Below are positions 44,834-55,959 of a stretch of DNA of 64,000 nt, piece after piece. The translations under genes were made by a program, and so were the position numbers. Numbering within the stretch: position 1 is the first letter of the stretch; every line of letters starts with the position of its first letter. Below the pieces are notes generated by a model. The model searched no databases and was not told the origin of the DNA. It saw only the letters and a list, made by a program, of their open reading frames with translations. The stretch is from the NCBI GenBank assembly GCA_028583605.1, contig CM053337.1, forward strand, positions 27,080,162 to 27,144,161, given 5' to 3'. The stretch is from Dastarcus helophoroides (lineage: Eukaryota; Arthropoda; Insecta; Coleoptera; Bothrideridae).

Positions 44834-45560
44834 TTAAATAGGGGTTATCTTATTTATATTTTTGATACAATGAAATTTTGGCAAACAAGTAAAAAGAAAA
44901 AAAAACTGTGATACATAAGGAAACACAAAGAAACATTTTTTGAAGTCCAATCCACTCGCAAAACACAACCCTTTGTTTCTGGAAACTGCGAGTAGGATGC
45001 GGAAATAAAGGTAGATGGTGATGGACCCCCCTTTTAAATGACGATAAGTTGTAATTGTCGGGAACAATTCTATTTGGTAAGGAATTTCAGAGTTTATAAA
45101 ATCTGCCAAAAAAGAGAGTCCATTGACAGAACATCCTGCACAAAAATTTGTCGTTTCCGACAGTCTTGTCTGTCCCAAGACTAGTACCTTTGGGGGAATG
45201 GTACTATCGCTTCCTGCAAGCATCTTCCATAAAAGTACTTGTAGAGAAGAGACAAGGCACCAAACATTCGTCTGTGCTCTAGAGAATCGATCAAATTCTC
45301 TGTCGAATTGGTCTTTCAAGGTCAATTCTAAAAGAGCCAAAGTGGGCTTTAAGGCTGAACTCCAACTGAACAGTATTTTAGTGTTGGCCCAATTTGAGCT
45401 TTGTAGAGTCAGCAGCTAATGAGATGTAAAGTGCTTTATTCTGGGAAGTATAACATTTTAGATATAGTATTTCAATTTGGCCTAATCTAAGGTTTAGAGA
45501 AAGTCAGCAGTTGATGAGATCTGAAGTACTTATACTGGATATTTTTTTTCTGGAAAGTAT
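44834..45560 (-). pseudogene. Jockey-like LINE 3' end, with a local duplication
   Basis: Minus strand: a KYF-SHQLLT segment occurs twice (about 45500-45560 and 45400-45440), a tandem duplication of about 85 bp, followed by SSALKPTLALLELTLKDQFD, ECLVPCLFSTSTFMEDACRK, GTSLGTDKTVGNDKFL, NSEIPYQIELFPTITTYRHL and the terminal basic region. The layout parallels 34972-35445, and the two share words such as TRLSETTN and RQSETTN. Frames are broken throughout. It is a second member of the same group. Confidence 0.7.
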
Positions 45561-45599
45561 AACATTTTGGAAATTTACCTAAGAGATATTTCAACCGTA

Positions 45600-45850
45600 G
45601 AAGTAAGGGAAGCAGTTGCGCGTTTTATCAACATATTGGTGTCGCCGCGATAATGGCGAGATGATTTATTCATAACTATTAAACTTTATTAACTATTAAA
45701 ACGCAACAGATATTAAAAATTCCACAATGTTTCGATAAATATTTGCTAACACTGGACCAGGTTTCGCATTACTTTATCATCGGTGGTCATACCATTATCA
45801 TCATTAATAACGTTTAATAGTTATGAATATTAAAAAATTCCACGAAGTAA
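45600..45850. repeat. Unassigned repeat with ATGATGATAATGG / CCGATGATAAAG words
   Basis: Minus strand reads ACCACCGATGATAAAGTAATGCGAAACCTGG in overlapping words, which resembles the CNGATGA...GCGAAAC grammar of the other repeat families here. TAACTATTAAA occurs in direct and inverted copies (45675-45700 and 45810-45825). Possibly a Penelope-type terminal fragment; evidence is thin. Confidence 0.3.
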
Positions 45851-45966
45851 GAGTTAGAAATATCTATTATTTGAGATGATCTATGTCAAAATGATAAAGT
45901 GCTACAAACATTTTTGCCACCCAAAGTACTCAACTAAACACTTCTCAAAATTCTAAACTTACAGGC

Positions 45967-46625
45967 ATGCTGCTGCTTACTCTCGAACAGTTGAATATTG
46001 GAAAAGAACTAAGAAGTCTTACCGTTGTTAAAGGAATATTAGGATATCTGTTATTGTTATTGGATTCAAATTATACCAACATGTCATCTTACTGTATGGA
46101 GCATCAGTGTGCCTTACTAATAAACTTATGTTTAACCTATGCTGCAGTGATATGGTGGCGTAGAATAGAAAAATCACAGGCAAAGAACCTGTTAAAGAGG
46201 TTACAGGGCATCTACCTATGGATTGCTACAGGGCTTATGTCCACCACTCCAAAAGAAGCTCTAGAGGTAGCTGTAAATATGCCTCTTCTAGATGAATTCA
46301 TTAAACTAGGCCAAATTAACGGCCTACAGACTTAAGTGTTTAGAGGACTGGAGGTCACACCATACTATACTTGGATACTTGAGACCCCAACAACAAATCT
46401 TTTACCTTAAGACAAGATCGCACTCCCAGGAACCCTTGGTTGGGACGAAATTATAAAATGTTGATCCCGAACAAAAGAGATTGAGAGAAAACAGAAACCG
46501 CGGTAGGCCAAAAAAATGACGTATGGTTCACAGACGGACCCAGCCTTGATGGAAGATACGGAGTTGGGATCTATAGACCATACAATAACTACAGGAGACA
46601 GGAGAATGGGAGAACAGGCTTTGGT
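45967..46625 (+). pseudogene. R1/I-like LINE: RT C-terminus and start of RNase H
   Basis: Plus strand: LRSLTVVKGILGYLLLLLDS, YGASVCLTNKLMFNL in a shifted frame, TYAAVIWWRRIEKSQAKNLL, KRLQGIYLWIATGLMSTTPK and EALEVAVNMPLLDEF. After a frame change comes VWFTDGPSLDGRYGVGIYRP, the beginning of RNase H with its first catalytic Asp. It is cut off near 46625, where a Jockey-like endonuclease fragment starts. Confidence 0.75.
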
Positions 46626-46629
46626 ATTT

Positions 46630-47003
46630 ATAAATGAAGTATCGAAGTACAATCCCTCATACAGACAACTCTTCTCTTATCTCTCCGTAACCTTTGATCA
46701 CCTATAGACGAATTATCCAAAAGCTGAGGTTGTCTTTCTCGGTCACTTCAACTTACACAACATCCCCTGGTTAAGGTTTTCTTCCCGAAGTGCGACGCGG
46801 GAATGGTGGCAGAGGCTTTCGCCATCACTTGTGGACTATCGCAATTAGTTGAGGAATGCACAAGAATTCCTGATGTAGATACCCATCAACCTAATCTACT
46901 TGACCATTTCCTTACAAATTCACCAAAGTCGTATAAAATCTCTGTGACATCACCTCTTGGAAATTCGGATCACAAGCTTGTAGCTGCTGATTGTTCAAAG
47001 TGA
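46630..47003 (+). pseudogene. Jockey-like LINE endonuclease fragment
   Basis: Plus strand, mixed frames: EVSKYNPSYRQLFSYLSVTF, VVFLGHFNLHNIPWL (usual GDFN here GHFN, catalytic Asp lost), EAFAITCGLSQLVEECTRIP, DVDTHQPNLLDHFLTNSP and SVTSPLGNSDHKLVAADCSK. The SDHK motif ends the APE-type endonuclease. It stops at almost the same point at which the fragment at 28861 begins, suggesting two pieces of one family. Confidence 0.8.
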
Positions 47004-47112
47004 TCCGCGACTACATAAAAGTTAACAAACCCTGCTCTATGAGAATTCTTCTTATTGTTATAGTTAGATGATTAGCACCACGCTCTTGAGCAAAAAATCT
47101 AACCTCTTGAAA

Positions 47113-47889
47113 TACGAGGGTAAATCAAATATGAACCGATATTTCTATCATGTCGCCATGAGGGCGTCGGGAGCGTGCGCATACTCCTAGACATGTTAGG
47201 TGGGGATATTACGTGACTTCCTGCGCTCAAGCAAATTCCGTGCTCGTCTTTCGTCAGTTGTAAATACAATGAGTGAACAAGAGGTTCATCCGCACGTTGC
47301 GCAACGCATTATTATTAAATTTCTTGCCATTGAAGGTGTAAAGCCTGTTGAAATTCTTCGTAGACTAGAAGCAAAGTTTAAGGACACTTGTTGTCGAAAA
47401 TTTAAGTGTATGAATGGCATAATAACATCGTACGGTTAATATTGCCTACTAGTGCCAGCTTTTGGATGAAGCAAAACATGCATATAGGCGAAAAAGGCGC
47501 AAATTTTCGGTCAGAAATGTGACTTTGCTTCAACGACAACGCCCGCCCCCACTCAGCCAATCTGACATATAAAAAATTAGAAGCAATGCATTGGGCAACA
47601 TTAGAACACCCTCCTTATAGTCCCGACTTATCACCATGCAATTGTCATATGTTTGGGCCAGCTCTAGGAAGTGAGTGATTCCATAATGATGCTGCTGCTG
47701 TTGAGACATTTGTGCGCAATTGGCTGTAAACACGCCTCGCTTCTTTTTATGATGATTGCATTAAAAAACTCCCAATTCGTTGGAAAAATGCATAACAAAA
47801 TCAGAAGATTATGTAGAAAAATAGTTAATAAATAATAATAAATAAATTTTTACGAACAAATTCCGGCTCATATTTGACTTACTCTCGTA
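47113..47889 (+). mobile_element. mariner element, internally deleted
   Basis: Both ends are present: TACGAGGGTAAATCAAATAT at 47113 and its inverse ATATTTGACTTACTCTCGTA at 47889. The length of 777 bp is well below the usual 1.3 kb. The transposase start at 47269 reads MSEQEVHPHVAQRIIIKFLA and EGVKPVEILRRLEAKFKD, and later PPYSPDLSPCNCHMFGPA, where the last catalytic Asp (normally CDYH) is Asn. The centre, with the first two Asp blocks, is missing. A truncated relative lies at 26446-26741. Confidence 0.9.
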
Positions 47890-48384
47890 ATTAATTTCTT
47901 TTGAAACTTTCTAGTAAAATTATACATATCAAGATCATGGAAGAAAATCAGAACATACCTAATATAGGAAAAAAAGTTCTGCACCAAAGGTCTTCCATAA
48001 GGAAAGGGAGCCAAAAGAATTAAAACCTGAAGACACTGAGAATTCCAAAAATCTAGATAGATTTTCATTGAACGTAAATACCAAATCAGCGCGTAGAAGT
48101 GTTCCTTTGTATTTTACAAGACCAATAATTAATTTTCAAAATAAGCAGTGGCCTTATATTAACTACGTTCCTTTTATTCGGAATCAACAACTAAAAATAA
48201 AAAATCTTGCATTTGCAAAAACGAAGAAAAACAATTTGCACACCTTTTAGAATAATCTTGTTCTACTACAGTAGTACTATAGTGAATTAACCTAATTTTG
48301 TGACATTTATAAATAAATAAAGATGTATAAAGATATTTTTTTTTTACTTTTATTGAATCTAGACATCAACTGATATTGTGTACT
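47890..48384. other. No recognised gene
   Basis: AT-rich. Open frames at 47868-48068 (minus) and 48068-48250 (plus) have no domain. A basic, polar reading of the latter could be chance. Confidence 0.25.
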
Positions 48385-48605
48385 AGCTACTACCCGCGAC
48401 TTGAAGTCTTAAATTAATATAGGAAATGGTTTTATTTACACTTGCTGATTATAATATTGGGAATTTTTCGGAATAAAAGCAGTCAGCTAACTATTCTTCG
48501 TTATGACTATAAACTATTTTTTGTCAAAACCTCTTCAGTAATTAAACTGCGAAAAATGGACAAACAAACAGACAAATCCACTTTCCCATTTTTATATTAG
48601 TAAAG
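48385..48605 (+). mobile_element. SINE/RTE-type 3' tail
   Basis: Contains CTAGCTACTACCCGCGACTT near the start and ends GGACAAACAAACAGACAAAT, CCACTTTCCC and TTTTATATTAGTAAAGATT. The pair 'acccgcgacttcg' and 'acaaacacactttc...atattagtaaggat' is a widespread signature of insect RTE-derived SINE tails. The same signatures recur at 49742-49800 and 53380-53555. Confidence 0.6.
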
Positions 48606-49741
48606 ATTGGGTTACATTTCGGGCTCCTGAAGGTTGTACTCTTATGTGAATCGCCTTCCAATTCATGGATAAAATTGGAACCGATTTTCATTTTAAATGT
48701 ACATTAACGACGGGCAGAGTTTCAAGCAAACACGTTTGAATAAACCATGGGACCACATTAAGATAATCTCAGCATCTCACCGTAAAGTGTTTATTAACAC
48801 ATTAACGAAGGTAATTAAAATTACACATGTAGTTAATACGGTGAGCATAATTGTCATTTAGTCAGGTAAAACAGTGGATATTGACACAGACTACCGGTGT
48901 TACGAGCACTCGAAGCTTTTAAGCCTGATGGTTTGCCAAACAGAGCCTCTATTTTAAACAAACATGCAGACTGCATAGTTCTCGTTACGGGATTTGTTTC
49001 CTCACACGATGACATGATGGGTCATTTGTTTTAGTTGTAGCACAAGACTTTTTACGTTTAACAAATTTCGATTTTTTATTTCTGAAACTTCGACTTAAGT
49101 TCCAAGATTTTTCCTGAAATTTTGAATTTCTAAAATTGAAAAATTATTTTCTGTAAACAAGTTATCCTTTGTTGGTAGACAGAACTTCATAAAAGTTGCA
49201 ATTTCTAAAATAAAATTTAATCCAAATATTTTCATTATATCAAAATGTGGAGTCTCAACAATGAAAAAAAAATCCTGTCACTTTGAAATTTTTAAGGTTT
49301 CTTTAGGTTGAAAAGTTACAGTCAATATTCCTAATCTATCCATTACTTGCAAAGTTATGACAAGTTAAGCAAATATCCCTTATTATACAATAATTTACTC
49401 TTCTTCAATCAACTTTCTCGTATTGAAATTTTTTGCCAAAATCCAATAACTGAAACTTGTAATGAATATGAAAATAGTTTACAGATTTCAAAATCTTACT
49501 CGAATTTTTTGCGCCATTGTTTTTTCCCAAGTTATTAATTATCAGAATCAAACATGATTATGTTGTTTTGAACGATGACAATTTTGCAAAATATCATCGT
49601 ATTGGGCCCGGAGCCCAATCAAGTTAAAAAGGATTTAAATGATCTACACAGCTTTGTGTAAAGTGTAAAAGTCTATTTCATTATCAATAAATATTAGATT
49701 CGTTTCCACACGACTATAGGCATCCAAATCGCAAACATAAA
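48606..49741. other. No recognised gene
   Basis: AT-rich, mostly unique sequence. A palindromic TTGGGCCCGGAGCCCAA lies near 49602. No coding or RNA feature was recognised. Confidence 0.3.
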
Positions 49742-49800
49742 ATATTAGCTTTTACCCGCAACTTCGTCTGCGGATTTAAGCGAATAATTAGATTTTATCA
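49742..49800 (+). mobile_element. SINE fragment
   Basis: TTAGCTTTTACCCGCAACTTCGTCTGCGG reads as the conserved start of the RTE-derived SINE type also seen at 48385. Only about 60 bp is left. Confidence 0.5.
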
Positions 49801-49869
49801 GTAAAACTGTCTAAAATTAAAGATAGTTTTTAAATTTCTTGAATAAACGAATCAATTTATTGATAACGA

Positions 49870-50280
49870 AGGCTTCCACGGCCAGAGTCAGTACAGGATA
49901 TACTTCTTCCGGGATTGGACGTGTCAAAGAACTATTAAAAGTGTTCGATGTTTCGCCCACCATCGTAGGGGGCTTCCTCAGGAACAAAGAAAGAAAAATA
50001 GATGAAAAGAGGAATATCAGGAAATATGCAAAAAAGAAAAATAAAAAGGCCAATTTCAAAACATCAGAGCACGGTAACTCAGTATGTCCACCATACCAGA
50101 GGCGAAACTCTTCTGAATTGAAAATTGGTACAAAGGATAAGAAAGCTTAGACAGAAGAGCACGGTAACTCAGTATGTCCACCATACCAGAGGCGAAACTC
50201 TTCTGAATTGAAACTTGGTACAAGATAAGAAAGTTTAGACAGAAGAGCACGGTAACTCAGTATGTCCACCATACCAATTT
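49870..50280. repeat. Dispersed repeat family 2, copy B, with ~89-bp tandem
   Basis: The first part (49920-49990) matches copy A at 43560-43625. The second part has AGCACGGTAACTCAGTATGT at about 50068, 50158 and 50246, spacings of 90 and 88 bp, each with CCACCATACCAGAGGCGAAA in the complete units. On the minus strand the first part reads CTGAGGA, a hairpin with GCCC/GGGC, then GAAACATCG. Open frames over it are repeat artefacts. Confidence 0.8.
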
Positions 50281-50309
50281 TAGTTAGATGCGTTACGCCC
50301 TATCTATAA

Positions 50310-53150
50310 CTGACATGTCTCAAAAGAAACCTCAATGTCGGATCATCAGCACATTAGATTTGACATTCAGGCATTAATGGCATGCCTTCAAACATACAGA
50401 AACCCAAAACTAACGAACTTGAAGTTATACCGTGACTTACTTAAGTCCGAAATCCCTTATCAACAACCAATAATTGATACAGTGGAAGATCTAGAATTTC
50501 AATCTAACGAACCTCATAGTTAGAGCTACTCTGTAAAACAAAAGGTTGCAAATAGAAAAGTGTCTTGCTAGAACAAAAAATTCGGTCAAATGAGAACTGA
50601 AACAAGACGACTCTTTAATAGAGCTAAACGCAACAATGAATGGAACGACTACAGAAAGTCCCTAACTGAGTATAATAAAGAGCTGAGAAAGTCTAAAACG
50701 AAAGGCTGGAGACAATTTTGTGAAGGGATTAATGACCTGCCCCAGACAATGTGTTTTTAAATGATCATGTCAAAAGACCACCCAAATGGCATTGGGTTGC
50801 TTCAAAAATCTGATGGAAGCTACACCAAAAGCAGAAAAGAAAGCGTTGACTTGCTTCCATAAACCCACTTCCCTGACTGCATTGAAAGCGAAAATATCCA
50901 AGATAGCGCTCGATCAGAAGAGCGCACACATTACCTCACTGGCCGAACAAATAGCCTATCAGGAAGAATTTTTACTAAGAGAAAAATACAATGAACGGTA
51001 AATTCTTTTAAGCCTTACAAATCAGCAAACGAAGACGGAATCTTCCCAGCCCTGCTGCAAGAGGGCCTAATGGAGCTTATGACTGTACTAACTCAACTGT
51101 TTAGAGCTAGTTATTGCCTGGGGTATATTCCTCAAACCTGGAGGGAAGTAAATGTGTGTCTTCATTCCAAAGCCTGGAAGGTGATCAAACACCCAGCCTA
51201 AATCTTATAGACCTATTAGCCTAACCTTATTGCTCCTCAAAACAATGGAGAAAATCATAGATCTTCACATTAGAAGCAGTCATAATACAGGCACAATTTG
51301 CTAATCAATCAGGAAAATCTACCGAGACGGCCAGCAAAAGAAATTGCTCTTTGTGCATTCATCGATTCGACAACACCTCAAACTAATCCATAAAAAAAGC
51401 TGCCCAAAACAAGGGCTTTGAAACAACAACAGCCGAGTGGATAAAATCCATGCTTAGAGGAAGAAGAATCAAAGCAAATTTGGGAAGAGACTCACCAACG
51501 GTGACTGCGATAAAGGGCTGTCCTCAAGCTGGAGTATTGTCGCCCCTACTATGGTCTGTTGTTGTGGACGATCTCCTTCTAAATTTACACAACTCACTCT
51601 TTGAAACGCAGGGATATGCAGATGACCTTGTCATCACTTGTAAGGGGAAAGCATGACAGAGTTATATCAAACATGATGCAAATCGCCCGAAATATCATCA
51701 ACAATTGGTGCTGGAAGGGAGGCCTAAGAGTCAACCCAAGCAAAACAGTTATTATTCCATCCACTAAAAGAAGGAAGTTCTCATTAATAGTTCCCATCAT
51801 GAACAGGGTACAAATTGCCTTCTCAAGTGAGGCACAATTGCTAGATTTAATACTAGACCAGAAACTTACTTGCAACACACACCTGACAAAGGTAGTCGAA
51901 CGTGCAGTATTGATAAACTGGAGCTGCCGTAGACTCTCTGAAAAACCTGGGGACTGAACTTCAGAATGATCTATTGGTCTTACCTGACGGTTATCAGACC
52001 AATGGTTACGTACGCCTCGTTAGCATGGTAGCCAAAAGCAAAAGAGAAGACAGCACAAGGTAAACTTGCAAAAGTACAACGTTGAGCATGTCTTTGAACT
52101 ACAGGAGTAATGAAAACCTGTCCAAGTGCAGCTCTGGAAGTCATATTGAATTTCCCTTTTTTCCCTTTACATCTACAGGTAAAGAAGCAGGTGTAGGCAG
52201 TGAATCTGAGGAAAGGAGACTTTGTTGGACACATGAGTATTTTCAAAGAATTTATGTCAGCGGCAACGATAAAACTGGTTGATACAATACAAACCAGATT
52301 GAAGTTCGAAGACTCATTTGAAGTGGTCATAAAGATCGCCATGTGAGTGGGATGAACTAAAAACCTTAACTACCGTAAGGATTACTTATCTGGTACACGG
52401 ATGGATCAAAAACACCAGATAGACTTGGAGTCGACGTATATGGCCCAAGATACAGACCAACAAAATCCTTAGGTCAAACTCCCACAATCTTGCAGGCAGA
52501 AGTACATAGCCATAGAACTATGCACCCGGGAATGTCTATCGAAGGAGTTACGAGGAGCAAGGCTCTATATCTGTTCAGCCAGTCAAGCGGCGCTTAAAAC
52601 TCTGATGAACTTTACTGTCAAATCCATGCTAGTGTGGGACTGTCTACAACTACTAAAACAGTTGGCTGCCCGCAAAGTAACCCTGATGTGGCTGCCAGTA
52701 CACATAGGTATTGAAGAAAATGAGATTGCCGATCGCCTACTTAGAGAAGGTGCAGCATCCCCATTTTATCGACCCGAACCGTACTTTGGTATAGCAAAAT
52801 GCCATATAGGAAATTAAGTCCACAAATGGTAAGAGAAACAAAAAGAATCCCACTGGAAATTTATTTCAGGACAAAACCACGCGAAAAAGTTTATCACACA
52901 TTCACACACCAAGACGAAGGAACTCCTCAACCTCAGCAAACCGGATTTAAGGGTAATGACAGGCCTTCTTACAGGACACTGCGTGCTAAGATGCCATCTC
53001 AAAAAGATAGGCGGAGTCAGATACTTGCCGCTTCTGCAACGAAGCTAAGGAAACTGCAGAACACTTTGCACTTGCAAAGCATTGTTTTACAGAAGACTAC
53101 TTCACCTGGAGCAGGTACAAGTTACACCTGCAGAGATAAGTAAAATTTAT
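50310..53150 (+). pseudogene. R1/I-like LINE ORF2: endonuclease end, RT and RNase H
   Basis: Plus strand in order: SDHQHIRFDI (endonuclease), RNPKLTNLKLYRDLLKSEIP, RRLFNRAKRNNEWNDYRKSL, KSANEDGIFPALLQEGLMEL, SYCLGYIPQTWREVNVCL, then RRIKANLGRDSPTV, GCPQAGVLSPLLWSVVVDDL and GYADDLVITC (RT YADD kept), WCWKGGLRVNPSKTVIIPST. RNase H follows: WYTDGSKTPDRLGVDVYGP, LQAEVHS, SASQAALK and KVTLMWLPVHIGIEENEIAD. The third RNase H acid, normally SDSQAAL, is Ala. A zinc-knuckle-like CRFCNEAKETAEHF closes it. Many stops and frameshifts occur over 2.8 kb, yet domain order is intact. The 5' endonuclease and ORF1 are absent. Confidence 0.88.
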
Positions 53151-53379
53151 CCCAGGAAAATCCTAGGTTTTTACAAAAGCTTGGGAATTTAGGAACAATA
53201 TATATTAGGGTTTATCACAATAGATATTTAAGGTCGCAGTGATGAGAGTAATGTATATATCCTGTCCGATCCATATCATATCTATCTATTATCTATTTAT
53301 CGTGTTATGATGCTGTCAAGCTGTCAGACTTCCTCTAAAAGAATCCTATTGCAGAGTTGTATTAAGTTTGGACCCTCAT

Positions 53380-53560
53380 CGTTAGATTCGCTGTTGTCGT
53401 GTCGTTATTGCCAAGTTTTGCATTTATTTACATAGAAGAATGAGTCGCGCTATATGCGCGAGAGTAAAACATCGAGAAAATGCTCGAAATATGGCAACAC
53501 TGAAGCGAATAAACAGACAGACAAACACACTTTCACATTCATATATTAGTAAGGATTAGG
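53380..53560 (+). mobile_element. SINE/RTE-type 3' tail
   Basis: GAATAAACAGACAGACAAAC followed by ACACTTTCACATTCATATAT and TAGTAAGGAT matches the tail at 48560-48605. Upstream ATGAGTCGCGCTATATGCGC is of higher GC content. The 5' limit is uncertain. Confidence 0.5.
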
Positions 53561-54180
53561 TCATCTTATGAATAGTGTGGGTTCAAAGTACCCACATAGA
53601 CATTGTGACTTCCTAATTTTAAGATTTTACTTCTGTCGGCAGTCTCACGACTGCCCAATCCTTAATTTCTATGCCTAGTGTAGTTTATGAGTTATGAATA
53701 TTGAACAAAACTACTAGTTAAATCTCTAGCTAAGAATATCACGTAACACTAACATGTAGTCACCTACATGATGCAAATAGGTACATTGTGGCCGTTTGTT
53801 GCAATTATTCCAAACCGAATTTGTCCTTTTTTATATTTGTACCAACGCGCCACGCCGAGTCGAAATTAGACGAAGAAATGGCAATAAATTCAGCCTCGGA
53901 ATTAAAGAATTGAAATCCAAATGAATAATCACTTTTCTCGGCGTTTATTGTGGCGTGACGAAGTCTGAGAGACGGTTCGCGTCTCGGGCAAGCGTTTACA
54001 GCCCCAGTATTCCAACGCCGCGACCATAACAAATTGTCGAAAAAAAAAACCTGCGTCGCTCCAACAAATTTATTTTAATGAGGGAACAAATTTAGAATGT
54101 AGCAGAATATAGATACGCCGATGGAACGGCGTCTCTCTCAAAACTGAATAGGGCCCTAATATAATAATGCTGTAAGGAAC
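53561..54180. other. No recognised gene; GC-richer block inside
   Basis: 53840-54020 is GC-richer and on the minus strand is open for 75 codons, including RREPSLRLRHATINAEKSDY and SEAEFIAISSSNFDSAWRVG. No domain is recognised; it could be an exon, a UTR or a decayed repeat. Confidence 0.25.
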
Positions 54181-55850
54181 AGAGCTACCACACATATTTT
54201 TATAACTATTTTCAAGAAAATTATATTAGTAATTTCCAGTTTTTTCTTAATTTTGCCTCTTTTGTCTGAATAGTGATTAAACTTAATTTTTTTTTGGTGG
54301 AACGGACTAGTCCTTGGTTATGTTCAAAAATTAAAATACAGATCTTGCCCCCTGAAATCAATAAAAATTCCAAAACACAACAAAAGTTGCTCTAACGCGT
54401 TTCGATAACCAAGCTTTCATCTTCAGAGATCTCTTCAGTATCTTTCCATCGAAACGCGTTAGAGCAACCTTTGTTGTATTTTTTAATCTTTCTTGGTTTC
54501 AGGGGAGAAGATTTATGTTTCAATTTTTCAATGCTTTTTTATAAAATTCGAGTTTTTTGTTCGAAATTTTGTATTTGTTTCCAAATTATGAGTTTACAAT
54601 TTCTTTTTTTTTACTTTTTTTCACCTTTTTGTTTGTGAACCTAAAACTGTGTATTGTTTTTGAAATCTCAAAACTAAAACCTATTTTTTTTTCCAAAATT
54701 TGGCTTTGAATCCCAAACGTTTTCTTTTTGCCTAATATTTCAATTTAAAGATTCGAAATTTCGACTTTTTTTTAGTGATTTTTATTTTTGACTACTTTGT
54801 TTAGAGAATTTTGTGATGGTTTGGAAAATTTGATATTTTTGGCACAAGCCTAATTTAAAATCTGAAATATTTACTTCTTCTCTGAAACTTTTATTAAAAA
54901 CTTGCTGTAAATTACGATTCCTATTAGAAAATTGCAACTTTCTTAGGATGATGCAGTTAATTATTTTTCTATAAGCTACAACAGTATTGGCTTTGAATTC
55001 AACATTTTTTTGGGTTTAAGTTTAGACTTCCAATTTCTACTTTTTCCGGGAACATTTTAACTTTAAGCTCGATTTTTTCTCATCCTTTTCAAAATTTCGT
55101 CTTTTAATATGAAAATTTCCAGTTTTTTTTACAATTCTGAGTTCTTACAATTTAAACATTTATATTTTTTATTTCTTAATTGTCTCCTTGAAAAAGTTTA
55201 AGTTTCTTTTTGCAATTTTAAGTCCAAATTTTTTTTAGCTTTTTTTTTCTCGAAATATACACCTTTTTGTTCAGTTTATGAATAAGTTTATTCTTTAAGT
55301 TTGTGATTTAATTTGTAACTTTTAATTTCAAATTTGTACCTTTAAACAGATTTTTATTTTCTTCGAAAATTCTAGTTTTTTCTATTAATTTCAAGTTCTG
55401 GCTAAAATATTTTTGCTAAGATTTCCATGTTTTTTCGAAATTTTGCTTTTTTTTGCTCAAAATCCTAAGTTTAAACGTACAAATGTTCGAAGCTTAGTTG
55501 TGTCATCGGTTCGACTTTAAATTCAAAATCCTTGCATTTTTTCTGAAATATCAACTATAAACCTGAATATTTTTTCAAAATTTCGATTATTTTTCCATAG
55601 CTATAAACTCCTTATTTATGTATTATTTTTCAGTTGACTTATAATTTCTAGAAAACGATGTCAAAAATTTGCAATTTTTTTTTGAGGTTTATATATATAT
55701 TTTTTTCAAACTCTTTGAAATATTGTTTTGCTTCTGTTCATAAAATTTTTACTCTAATTTACAAATCTAGACTTTTTTCGAAAAAAATAAGATTTGGATC
55801 GAATTTTTCTGTTGGAATACTTTTAGGAGGGGAGCTATAATTTGGTTTTG
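54181..55850 (-). repeat. Degenerate T-rich array
   Basis: TTTTTTCGAAATTTTG-type units with T on the plus strand, hosting inverted-repeat element copy c. At about 55850-55960 a short unique stretch separates it from an A-rich domain. Confidence 0.6.
54297..54528. repeat. Inverted-repeat element, copy c
   Basis: GTGGAACGGACTAGTCCTTG at the left end, CGCGTTTCGATAACCAAGCT and CATCTTCAGAG centrally, then the inverted half TCGAAACGCGTTAGAGCAAC to CAATTTTT. Its left-half stem has one mismatch (GAAAGC against GTTATC). Confidence 0.75.
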
Positions 55851-55959
55851 AGGGGAGCTTAATTCCTTCATTGTCACTCAATCTATGGTGTGTGGTACGG
55901 ATACCCGAAGGATGCGTGAAATGGTACCAAGGGGTACGCTAAAAAGAAGGCGGACATTG

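Noticed and set aside
50056..50250. Repetitive 64-codon frame with two SIQKSFASGMVDILSYRAL units
   Set aside because: A reading of the 89-bp tandem repeat, not a protein gene.
49870..50280. CRISPR-like spaced repeats
   Set aside because: The 89-bp units are whole-unit tandem repeats with no short repeat-spacer pattern, and the sequence is clearly animal.
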